Positions 1 through 8,421 of a DNA stretch of 64,000 nucleotides are shown here, piece after piece. Source of the DNA: Leptolyngbya sp. (GTDB lineage: Bacteria > Cyanobacteriota > Cyanobacteriia > Leptolyngbyales > Leptolyngbyaceae); assembly GCA_003249025.1 (NCBI GenBank), contig QBMH01000005.1, positions 1-64,000 on the forward strand, read 5' to 3'. The notes beneath the pieces were generated by a model that ran no database searches, was not told the origin of the DNA, and saw nothing but the letters and a program-made list of their open reading frames with translations. Position numbers and translations under genes: made by a program. Within the stretch, counting starts at the first letter, position 1. Each line of letters begins with the position of its first letter.

Positions 1-1
1 C

Positions 2-280
2 CTTCGACAGGTTGGCATTGAACTTCAAACCGCTCTGCGTTCCAATATGCAGGACTCTCGCGATCCTGCCTGGGTTAAGTTACTCCAACGAATGCGACGA
101 CTCATTGAAACGGTCATTGGTCAATTAGTAGAGCGCTTCAGGGTTGAAAAGGTCTGGGCACGAGACCGGTGGCACTTAACCAGTCGCCTCAACCGCAAGC
201 TGTTGGCTCATACCCTCTGTCGTTGGCTCAACCGTCATAGCGATGAACCGTTGCAGTTCGACCAGCTTGTGACACAGTAG
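2..280 (+). pseudogene. C-terminal part of an IS982-like DDE transposase, truncated by the window edge
   Basis: Frame is open from base 2 (LRQVGIELQTALRSNMQDSRDP...). The motif RRLIETVIGQLVERFRVEKVWARDRWHLTSRLNRKLLAHTLC resembles IS982-type transposase C-termini. Whether the full gene is intact upstream cannot be seen. Confidence 0.7.
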
Positions 281-315
281 TTTTAGTCGCACATCGCGTA
301 AATCAGGTGTAAATT

Positions 316-945
316 ATGAAATTTACTGACTATCAAGACTTTCATCAGGTTCGAGCAGACTATCAAATTAAATATCAAGAAATAGAATTCGTATCTGAAT
401 GTTGGACAGATGTATCAATTATTTTTGATATAGACTTTGACTTTCATAAAAACTGTTCCAACATTGATCAATCCGATATAGCTCGACGAGAACTCATGAT
501 TTTGCCCGTTCTCAAAGAACTGTACCAAAATTGTAGTGGGATTAAAGGAAAGCCAGGATTTTGGGTGCAAAGCAAACTTGAACTAGATGAAAAGCTCTCT
601 GGAACAGTTGACTATATATTTACTGCTCAATCTGAACTCAGTAAAACTCTTCTGAGTCTGCCCATTCTGATCTTAATCACTCAAGCTAAATGTAATAACT
701 TTGAGCAAGGTTGGGGACATTGCCTTGCTGCACTCGTTACCGCAGATCACCTCAATCATCATTCTCGCCCCGTTTACGGCATTATTACTGATGGCAAGCT
801 ATGGGAATTTAGACGGTTACACAATCAGGTTTTCACAAAAAATTCAGCTAGCTATACCATCACTGATTTGGACAAGCTATTTTGTATGCTCAACGGGTTA
901 TTTAGCCTAGCCACTCAAGATTTAAGGGTCGAAATCACACCATGA
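316..945 (+). CDS. Hypothetical protein with PD-(D/E)XK nuclease-like fold signature
   Basis: Motif layout GTVDYIF ... PILILITQAKCNNFEQGWGHCLAAL resembles nuclease-fold cyanobacterial hypotheticals. Stop overlaps the next start. Confidence 0.6.
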   Translation: MKFTDYQDFHQVRADYQIKYQEIEFVSECWTDVSIIFDIDFDFHKNCSNIDQSDIARRELMILPVLKELYQNCSGIKGKPGFWVQSKLELDEKLSGTVDYIFTAQSELSKTLLSLPILILITQAKCNNFEQGWGHCLAALVTADHLNHHSRPVYGIITDGKLWEFRRLHNQVFTKNSASYTITDLDKLFCMLNGLFSLATQDLRVEITP

Positions 946-1520
946 CACAAGCACTCGAACAACGAATCTACACCCCTGATGAGTATCTTGAACTTGAACT
1001 TGCATCTGAAACCCGCAGTGAATACCGCAATGGAGCCATTATTTCTATGACTGGGGGAACGCCTGATCACAATGAGTTGGCAATTAACCTTGCAGCCTTC
1101 TTTAAATCTGTTTTGCGAGGCAAGCCTTACCGGATTTTTGGAGCCGATCAACGGTTGTGGATTCCCGATCGCAATCTCTACATATACCCCGATGTCATGG
1201 TGATCGAAAAACCCCTACAGCTTCAAACAGGGCGCACTGATACCGTCATAAATCCTTGCTTTATTGCTGAAGTGCTGTCTAAATCAACCCAAGATTATGA
1301 CCACGGCGAAAAATTCTCTGCCTATCGTACTATTGACAGCTTCCGCGAATATCTTCTGATTGATCAGTACAACATCCACATAGAACACTATGTCAAGACT
1401 GCTGCTAATCAATGGCTGCTATCAGAATATGATGATCCGAATATCACATTGTCCTTGAGTGCGTTTGAAGCTCACATCGAAATCATTGATCTCTATGAAA
1501 ATATTGATATTGATGCTTAA
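942..1520 (+). CDS. Uma2 family (DUF820) putative endonuclease
   Basis: YTPDEYLELE, YPDVMVIEKP and FIAEVLSKSTQDYDHGEKFSAYR are typical Uma2/DUF820 motifs. Confidence 0.88.
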   Translation: MTQALEQRIYTPDEYLELELASETRSEYRNGAIISMTGGTPDHNELAINLAAFFKSVLRGKPYRIFGADQRLWIPDRNLYIYPDVMVIEKPLQLQTGRTDTVINPCFIAEVLSKSTQDYDHGEKFSAYRTIDSFREYLLIDQYNIHIEHYVKTAANQWLLSEYDDPNITLSLSAFEAHIEIIDLYENIDIDA

Positions 1521-1594
1521 TAAAATAGTGAGGGCGACTCTGTACGAGACGGCAAAGCCGAACGCGGCGGCATAACAAGTCATTGCATGGGTCG

Positions 1595-4500
1595 TTACAT
1601 TGCAAACTGTAATTGAGAGCCTTGGTCTGTTTTAATCACTTCAATGCGAGACTGAAAGGCTTCTTTAAAGTGGGGAACGTGGGTGACGGTGAGAATGCAG
1701 GCGAAGTCGGAGGCGATCGCGTTGATGGCAGAAATCAGGCGATCGCAGCCTTCGACATCTTGGGTGCCAAACCCTTCATCGACGATCAACATTTGCAGTG
1801 CAGTGCCCGATCGCTGCGCCAAAAATCGGGCTAGTGCTAGCCGAATCGCAAAGTTAACCCGAAAGGCTTCCCCGCCAGAGTAGGTTTCGTAGGGGCGCGT
1901 TCCTTGGGTGTCGGCAATTACAATGTCTAGTGTTTCGCTCCACTTAGCCTGTTTCAGCTTTGCCTTAGAGCTAGCGCCCGACCGTTGCGTAATAAATTGA
2001 ATATGCAGTTGATTGGCGCTGAGCCGTCCTAAAATCCGGTTGGTTTCGGCTTCAAGCTGGGGCAGGGCGTTTTCAATCATCAATGCCTGGATGCCATTTT
2101 TACCGAATGCCTGAGCGACTTCTTGATAAACACGCTGTTGATGCGCCAGTGCTTGAAGCTGTAGGGCGATCGCGGCTTGCTGTTGAGTTAAAATGGCAAG
2201 CTGTTGCCGTTGCTGCTGGAGCCGACCTAACGCTGAAAGCTGTTGGTCTAACTCGCTGCGACGGATTCTGATACGGTTTTCTGTGGCATCAATGAAAGAA
2301 CGGCGATCGCAAGTCTCTTGAAGTTGCTGTTGGAGCGTCTTAATTTGTGCTTGAGAGATTTTAAGGCTACTTTGACGCTTGTTTAAGCTAGAGTTTAAGT
2401 CTGCGAATCGACGCTGAAATTGCGGATATTGCTGCTGATATTTATAAAGCTCTTGGTAGTGCAATTGATAAGGTTGAGCTTGTCTTAGAGCGACTCGCAA
2501 AGCGTTGTGCTGATCTAAGTCATAGCCAATGTCTGCAAGCTGTTGATTAAAGTGCGCTAAAGCAGTTGCATAGTCTATTGTAAATTGCTCAATTTGGCTT
2601 TCTAATTCAACCTGTTGAGCCTGAAGTTCGGGTTGCCGCTGGGCAAGGTTTGCCTGACGCTGCCGTGCCTGTTTAATTTCTGCCTGTTTAATTTCTGCCC
2701 ATCGCCAGCGATCGACTTGTCCGCGTGCCAAGGCGTGATCTTTTTCGTCATAGTTTAGCTGGTGCAGGCGATGATCAATTTGCGCCAACTCTTCGCTGAG
2801 ATCTGCGGCATAGTTCCCCATATTCAGCGTATGTTCTAACTTTGCCGCTTCCATTTCAAGCTGGCTCAGGTTTGCCTGACCCGAAATGGTGGATTGCAAT
2901 TGTTCTTGGAGTTGCCCTCGGCGTTCTAATACAGTGGTGTATTCGCCTAAGTCTTTGTCTACTTCGCGATATTCCTGTCGCAAAATCTGAATTTCTCGCT
3001 CCGAGGCGGCGAGTTGCTCTCGAATGACCCAAATCTCTTGCAAGATGTCTGATCGCGTGGTCTGGTGCTTTTCTAAGACCAAACTCCAGTGATGCTCATC
3101 CAAGGGGCGATCGCACAGCGGACAGGGAGGATAAGTGTGACCCATCTCTTCAGGATTAGCAACCTCTTGCTTTAGCCAATAAATCTTCTGATCCACCTCT
3201 GCCAGTTGGGTTTCATAGTCGCGCTGTCGTTCTTGCAGTTTCTCCATGAAGTTGCGTCGCTCTACGCCTTTTTCCCGCACTTGCTGCAAATAGTTGCGCT
3301 GGGATTCTAGCTGGGCAATGCGATCGCTGACCGACATAACTGCCTGCTGCAATTCGGGCTGGCGCTTTTGTTGATGGCTAAGTTGATGGGCGGAAGCGCG
3401 CAGTTCTTCCAGCCGTGCCGACAATCGAGTATGGCTACGATCAAGCTGTTGCTGGATCTGTTGACGGCGCTGGAATAAAGGGGCTGCCTGGAATTGAAGC
3501 TGATCCAGCCGGGTTAAATCAGTCCGGGATTGCTGTAATTCTTTTAGCGCTTTTTCTACCTCTGGGGCTTTACGGAGACTATGTTGAATTTCTTGCTCTT
3601 GCTGAGTTAGGGCTTCAAGCTGTGCCTGGGTATGCTGAAGGTGTCGATCCAGTTCGGTAATTTTTTCCTGCTGTTGCTGCTGATACTGCTGTTGTTCGGT
3701 TTGAACCCGTTGATCAGTTTTGAATTTGGCAGAGAACTGTTCTTCTTGTAACTGCAAAGTCTGAAACTGGAGATAGCCAGCCGCGATCGCCTCGGCTTGT
3801 CGTAATAAGGCTTCTATTTCTTGCTGCTGCTGCTGAGTGGCTGCAAGTTCCTGTTGAAAGCGCTGACAGTCTTGCTCCAGGTTTTTTTCTTGCTGCTGCT
3901 GCCAAGTGAGCTGTTGCTGCCAAGTGAGGCGCTGCTGCTGGCTGACCTGAAGCGCTTGCAGCATGGCTTCATCTTCGATTTGCTGGCGTTGCATCTCCGC
4001 CAAGGTCGCTTCTGCGATCGCCTGCTCTGTTGCGATCGCGGTTTGTTGCTGCAATTGTTCTGCGATCGCCGCCAAATTGCGTTCCAGCAGATCAACTTGT
4101 CCTTTTAGCTGCCGCGATTGATCTTTCGCCTTTTCCGCCAACTCATCATATTGATTGAGCTTGAGTAAATCTGCCAGAATTTGTTTGCGTTCCGTTGGGC
4201 GCTTCACCATGAACTCATCGGCTCGACCTTGCCGCAGATACGCCGAATTAATGAAAGTGTCGTAATCCAGCTTCAAATGCTCCACAATTAACTGCTGCGT
4301 TGCCCGAACGCCCTTCGCTGTCAGCGATCGAAAGCGAAGAGAAGAAGTTGAATTTTGTTCGCGTAGCGTTGACCTAGGAGATATTTTGAGTTCTAAGTTT
4401 TGAGTTTCATCTTCCGACCCTTGCCCCCTGACCCCTGGCTTCTGTCCCCTTGCCTCTTCCATCGCCACTTGAAATTCTAGCGTTGTGCCTTGAGCGCGTT

Positions 4501-4762
4501 GACGAGTGCGAAGAATGCGATAGGTGTGCTGATTGGTCGTAAAGATGAAATCGACTTGCACTTCTTGGGTGCCCATGTGGATGACATCATCTTCAGAGGT
4601 GACGCGGCTTTCACCCCAAATCACCCAAGCGATCGCTTCCAGCAAGGAGGATTTTCCGGCTCCGTTGGCACCACAAATGCAAGCCGTGTGCAACCCTTGA
4701 AAATCTAAAGTGGCTGCTTGATAGCTGAGAAAGTTTTTAAGAACAAGCCGCTGAGGAATCAT
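1595..4762 (-). CDS. sbcC: SMC-family exonuclease subunit SbcC
   Basis: N-terminal Walker A GANGAGKSSLLEAI, long coiled coil, zinc-hook CPLCDRPL, C-terminal TYSGGEAFRVNFAIRLALA signature and MLIVDEGFGTQD Walker B. Confidence 0.93.
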   Translation of the reverse strand: MIPQRLVLKNFLSYQAATLDFQGLHTACICGANGAGKSSLLEAIAWVIWGESRVTSEDDVIHMGTQEVQVDFIFTTNQHTYRILRTRQRAQGTTLEFQVAMEEARGQKPGVRGQGSEDETQNLELKISPRSTLREQNSTSSLRFRSLTAKGVRATQQLIVEHLKLDYDTFINSAYLRQGRADEFMVKRPTERKQILADLLKLNQYDELAEKAKDQSRQLKGQVDLLERNLAAIAEQLQQQTAIATEQAIAEATLAEMQRQQIEDEAMLQALQVSQQQRLTWQQQLTWQQQQEKNLEQDCQRFQQELAATQQQQQEIEALLRQAEAIAAGYLQFQTLQLQEEQFSAKFKTDQRVQTEQQQYQQQQQEKITELDRHLQHTQAQLEALTQQEQEIQHSLRKAPEVEKALKELQQSRTDLTRLDQLQFQAAPLFQRRQQIQQQLDRSHTRLSARLEELRASAHQLSHQQKRQPELQQAVMSVSDRIAQLESQRNYLQQVREKGVERRNFMEKLQERQRDYETQLAEVDQKIYWLKQEVANPEEMGHTYPPCPLCDRPLDEHHWSLVLEKHQTTRSDILQEIWVIREQLAASEREIQILRQEYREVDKDLGEYTTVLERRGQLQEQLQSTISGQANLSQLEMEAAKLEHTLNMGNYAADLSEELAQIDHRLHQLNYDEKDHALARGQVDRWRWAEIKQAEIKQARQRQANLAQRQPELQAQQVELESQIEQFTIDYATALAHFNQQLADIGYDLDQHNALRVALRQAQPYQLHYQELYKYQQQYPQFQRRFADLNSSLNKRQSSLKISQAQIKTLQQQLQETCDRRSFIDATENRIRIRRSELDQQLSALGRLQQQRQQLAILTQQQAAIALQLQALAHQQRVYQEVAQAFGKNGIQALMIENALPQLEAETNRILGRLSANQLHIQFITQRSGASSKAKLKQAKWSETLDIVIADTQGTRPYETYSGGEAFRVNFAIRLALARFLAQRSGTALQMLIVDEGFGTQDVEGCDRLISAINAIASDFACILTVTHVPHFKEAFQSRIEVIKTDQGSQLQFAM
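4336..4466. repeat. Interspersed-repeat-like insertion translated in-frame inside sbcC
   Basis: Contains ttcgcgtagcgttgacctaggagatat, ttctaagttttgagttt and ccttgccccctgacccctgg..ccccttgcctcttcc, patterns typical of cyanobacterial intergenic repeats. Encodes about 40 extra residues. Confidence 0.7.
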
Positions 4763-4918
4763 ACGGTAGGCAGTTTCGATGCTACACAGTTTTAGCGTAG
4801 CAGTACGATTGAACTTTAGTACGGTCGATCTTTAGTTTAACTGCACTTTTTTAACGATTTTTTGCCAAACTTACTCAATTTTTTGGATGATTAAACTCAA
4901 TTTTGGCGATCGCTCGAC

Positions 4919-5464
4919 TCAACTTTTTAATTGATAAAATGTTAATGCTGTATTTCCATAAGTTTTTTGACGGCATACTTCTAAGGGTGTTGGAGTGGAG
5001 AAATCCGATCGCTTTGGATTGTGTTCTACTGCCAATTCACCGTTTGCAGCCAGCAGGTTATAGTCTGCGATCTCGTCCAGCACGGGTTGATATAACTCGC
5101 TGGCATAGGGTGGATCAAAATAAATCAGATCGAATTGCTGTCCCGATAAGGTGGGCAGTTTTTTGATCACATCGCCGCGAATCAATTGAAAAGTTTGTCC
5201 CTCTGTCGCCACCTGCTGCCAGTTTTGTTCAATCACAGACCAAGCGCGAGACGATTGTTCAATCCCTACAACAAGTGAAGCACCACGACACAGCGCTTCT
5301 GCACCCATGGCACCACTGCCAGCACACAGATCCAGCCAGCGACACTGAGCGATCGCTCCTTGCCACATGTTAAACACTGCTTCCCGCACCATCGATTGAG
5401 TCGGGCGAGTATCTTTGCCCGACAGCGTTTTAAGGGCGCGATTGCCATAGATACGGAGAGTCAT
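4919..5464 (-). CDS. rsmD: 16S rRNA (guanine966-N2)-methyltransferase RsmD
   Basis: DTRPTQSMVREAVFNMW, LDLCAGSGAMGAEAL, FDPPYA motifs. Confidence 0.92.
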   Translation of the reverse strand: MTLRIYGNRALKTLSGKDTRPTQSMVREAVFNMWQGAIAQCRWLDLCAGSGAMGAEALCRGASLVVGIEQSSRAWSVIEQNWQQVATEGQTFQLIRGDVIKKLPTLSGQQFDLIYFDPPYASELYQPVLDEIADYNLLAANGELAVEHNPKRSDFSTPTPLEVCRQKTYGNTALTFYQLKS

Positions 5465-6132
5465 TTAATTGCCGCGATCGGGGTGCCGCCTACTAGCTGA
5501 CCGCTTTCAACTAACTTGACAAAATTTGCCAAGATTTGTAGCCCATCCGTAGAGGATTTTTCAGGATGGAACTGGACTGCCATCAGATTTTCACGGGCGA
5601 TCGCAGCGGTGACGGTTTGGCTGCCGTGGGTGATGGTGGCGGCTTGCAGGGTGAGATCAATCGGCGCAACATAGTAAGAATGGACGAAGTAGACCCAGGG
5701 ATGCGCGGGAAGCTGCTGCCAAAGTGCCAGATCTGGCTGGCTGAAATCCAACTGGTTCCAGCCCATGTGGGGAATGGTAATGCCGGGTTCGTGGGTAAAG
5801 CGTTGGACGGTGCCAGGAATAATGCCCAAACCCGGTTCCTGCCCTTCTTCGCTGGAGTCAAATAAGATTTGCAAGCCCAGACAAATGCCCAAAAAAGGTT
5901 TGCCGCTGGAGATCGCCCGTTTAATCGGGGCTTCCAACTGGCGCGATCGCAGGTGTTGGACAGCCGGATCAAAGGACCCGACACCGGGCAACACGATCGC
6001 GTCGGCTTGGTCAATTGCGAGGGGCGAATCGGTAATATGGGGGGTTGCGCCTGCTTTTTCCAGCCCTTTGCAGGCAGAGTGCAGATTGCCCATGTCATAA
6101 TCCACTACGGCGATCGTCGGCATTTCTTGCAT
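5461..6132 (-). CDS. hisH: Imidazole glycerol phosphate synthase subunit HisH
   Basis: AVVDYDMGNLHSACKGLEKAG, GKPFLGICLGLQILF, VQFHPEKSS (class I glutamine amidotransferase). Start may be 6123 (MPTIAVV). Confidence 0.95.
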   Translation of the reverse strand: MQEMPTIAVVDYDMGNLHSACKGLEKAGATPHITDSPLAIDQADAIVLPGVGSFDPAVQHLRSRQLEAPIKRAISSGKPFLGICLGLQILFDSSEEGQEPGLGIIPGTVQRFTHEPGITIPHMGWNQLDFSQPDLALWQQLPAHPWVYFVHSYYVAPIDLTLQAATITHGSQTVTAAIARENLMAVQFHPEKSSTDGLQILANFVKLVESGQLVGGTPIAAIK

Positions 6133-6237
6133 CCTTTGTGACCTTCGTCAGTAAAATTGTAATCTGAATAACAAACTCTTGCTTTCCTTGGCGATGAAAC
6201 CAGTCAGCACTCGCGATCTCCCAATCAAAGGATGCTC

Positions 6238-6360
6238 ACACCAGTTTAAAGTTGAAATGCGATCAACGATTCTCTAAAAACGCTATTGCTTCGTTGTTTT
6301 GGAACTCAAAATCACATCAAAACTCTTAGCTCCCAATTCAAAACTCAAAACTCAAAACTA
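6238..6360. repeat. Dispersed intergenic repeat, copy 1, ending in (aactcaaaa)n
   Basis: acaccagtttaaagttgaaa...aactcaaaa... resembles 15681-15757 (acaccagtttgaaattgaaa...aaaactcaaaact). Confidence 0.6.
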
Positions 6361-6378
6361 TCTTCTAATCACCGCCCA

Positions 6379-6894
6379 ATGTCCATTCTGCTCACAACCT
6401 TCGACACCTGGAAACCGCATCAACCCTCTAACTCGTCAGATGATTTGATTGCCGAGTTGGTGTGGCGTAAGTTATTGCCACGCCACACTCACCTATCCCG
6501 AAATATTCCGGTCGATTTTCAGCTTGCCCCGGAAAAAGTGTTGGCTGTAGTGGAGACCTTGCAGCCCGATCTGATTATTTGCTGTGGCATGGCAGAAAAG
6601 CGATCGCGCCTCACCATCGAAGCCAACGGCAAACACCAAGGCGAGATTTTGTATACCAGCATTCCCTTAAAACCTTTAGTTGAACAGACCCAATCCACGA
6701 GAATTAGCCACAACACCGGGCGTTTTGTCTGCAACTATTTATATTATTCAGTCCTCAAACATATTCAATTACATCAGCTTAAAACCCAATGCCTGTTTGT
6801 GCATGTGCCGCCGTTGAAACCGGAAAACTTAGAGATGACTGTACAAGATTTTTCAACCATCCTAAAACTGCTTCAACCCATCGCAGCGAGTTAG
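6379..6894 (+). CDS. Pyroglutamyl peptidase I-like protein (peptidase C15 family)
   Basis: MSILLTTFDTWKPHQPSNSSDDL..., LQPDLIICCGMAEKRSRLTIE..., VHVPPL. The start listed in the ORF track (6286) lies inside an intergenic repeat, so 6379 is preferred. Confidence 0.75.
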   Translation: MSILLTTFDTWKPHQPSNSSDDLIAELVWRKLLPRHTHLSRNIPVDFQLAPEKVLAVVETLQPDLIICCGMAEKRSRLTIEANGKHQGEILYTSIPLKPLVEQTQSTRISHNTGRFVCNYLYYSVLKHIQLHQLKTQCLFVHVPPLKPENLEMTVQDFSTILKLLQPIAAS

Positions 6895-6914
6895 TTTGAA
6901 TCGTTCTATTACCT

Positions 6915-8300
6915 ATGTCTATGTTATCGATTTTATCTGCTGTTCTGCTTGCCCAAGCCGCTCCTGCTCCGGTTTCCAAAGAAGTCAAAGTGCCCCAAGT
7001 CGTGCGAGTATTGCCCGGAAAGCTAGATTCTGTCTTGGTATTTAACAGCAACAGCCCAGAGTTGGTGCAAACCGAAGGCATTTTGCTGTCTACCTTTCCG
7101 CCTGCTGGCAAACGCACCCCCGCTGCCCATTTGAATCTGCCATTGCAAGGGCGCTTTGACGTATTTGCTCACCACATTGCTAAAGCTAAAACAGCGGATG
7201 ATTTGAGGACGCTGTATCTGGGGGTGCTGCTGCATAATCCTGGTGGCAAACCCGTGACGGTGGATGTTTTGCAAGCCGCTAGCTATTTGAGTCAGCCCGA
7301 TGCGCCTTTTATCGATCTGCCCGCCTATGTGGATAATCCCTTGGGCACAGTGTTTGCGGGACCGGGGAGCCGCGCCATGGTGGATATTTTACGGGGAAAA
7401 CGACCGGAAGGTTTTCCGGCTCAGATTGTGATTCCACCGGGTGAGAGCCGGATGCTGCTGAATTTGCCGATTCCAGTGAAGGAGCTACAGCCGCCAATCA
7501 ATGGGCGATCGACCCTGATGCGTCTTTCTAGCAATGCCCCCGTTTATGCGGCTAGCTTAGCGCTGTTTGCCCCCACTGATGCGACTGGAACAGAACGCGC
7601 TCCCACAGTGGCAGAATGGCAAGCAGTGGTAGATTTTGGCAAACTGGCGGAACCTCGCGATAAAACGCCCACACCACCCGATCAGACCAAGGGACAGATT
7701 ATTTATGGGCGCGTGGCAGGGGTGGCAAAAGGATCACGCTGGGTGACTCAGGTGGTTGATCCTCCCGGCATTCAACTCAACAATCCGGCAACTTGGTCGC
7801 TCACTATTCCCCCAGCCGGACAAGCGTTTTCCTATGGACTGAGTACCTTGCTGCGGGGCACTTTGGGCACGGGGCAAAATCAAACCGCACGAATGGTAGC
7901 GCGTTATCCCGATACGGCGTATCAAGCCCATGGGAATTATGCGATCGAATATAACCTGACGCTGCCCTTGCAAAATCTCACGAATCAAACTCAAACCGTC
8001 GCAATCATGCTAGAAACGCCAATCAAGGAAGACCAGCCCAAGGATGGCAATCTACGGTTTTTGGAACCCTTACCGCGTCAAGTCTTTTTTCGAGGAACCG
8101 TGCGGCTGCGCTATGTGGACGATCGGCACCTTCCCCAAATCCGCTATGTACATCTGGTGCAGCGACGCGGACAGCAGGGCGAACCCCTAGCCGTGATGAC
8201 GATGAAACCGGGCGATCGTCGCCTTGTTCAATTCGATTTCCTTTATCCCCCCGACTCCACCCCACCGCAAATCCTCACGGTTAAAACCTTAAAGGAGTAG
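6915..8300 (+). CDS. DUF3370 domain-containing protein, probably exported
   Basis: Hydrophobic N-terminus. PQVVRVLPGKLDSVLVFNSNSPELVQTEGILLSTFPP and GNYAIEYNLTLPLQN match the cyanobacterial DUF3370 pattern. Confidence 0.8.
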   Translation: MSMLSILSAVLLAQAAPAPVSKEVKVPQVVRVLPGKLDSVLVFNSNSPELVQTEGILLSTFPPAGKRTPAAHLNLPLQGRFDVFAHHIAKAKTADDLRTLYLGVLLHNPGGKPVTVDVLQAASYLSQPDAPFIDLPAYVDNPLGTVFAGPGSRAMVDILRGKRPEGFPAQIVIPPGESRMLLNLPIPVKELQPPINGRSTLMRLSSNAPVYAASLALFAPTDATGTERAPTVAEWQAVVDFGKLAEPRDKTPTPPDQTKGQIIYGRVAGVAKGSRWVTQVVDPPGIQLNNPATWSLTIPPAGQAFSYGLSTLLRGTLGTGQNQTARMVARYPDTAYQAHGNYAIEYNLTLPLQNLTNQTQTVAIMLETPIKEDQPKDGNLRFLEPLPRQVFFRGTVRLRYVDDRHLPQIRYVHLVQRRGQQGEPLAVMTMKPGDRRLVQFDFLYPPDSTPPQILTVKTLKE

Positions 8301-8421
8301 AGGATAAAAGTTAAAAAGAGGTGTCCGTCCCAACCTTGATGGCAGTAGTAATTCTCTCTACAAGAGCATTTTGCGAAACATCCTTGCAGAGAGATGCGAT
8401 TGGTTTATGTCTCCAAGGCTT

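Noticed and set aside
701-910. ORF 701-910 in another frame
   Set aside because: Nested in the better-supported 316-945 coding sequence; no start signal or family similarity.
1613-4708. Many plus-strand and frame-shifted ORFs inside sbcC (e.g. 3415-3660, 3821-4108, 3814-4095)
   Set aside because: All lie within a clearly recognised sbcC; glutamine-rich coiled-coil coding gives open antisense frames.
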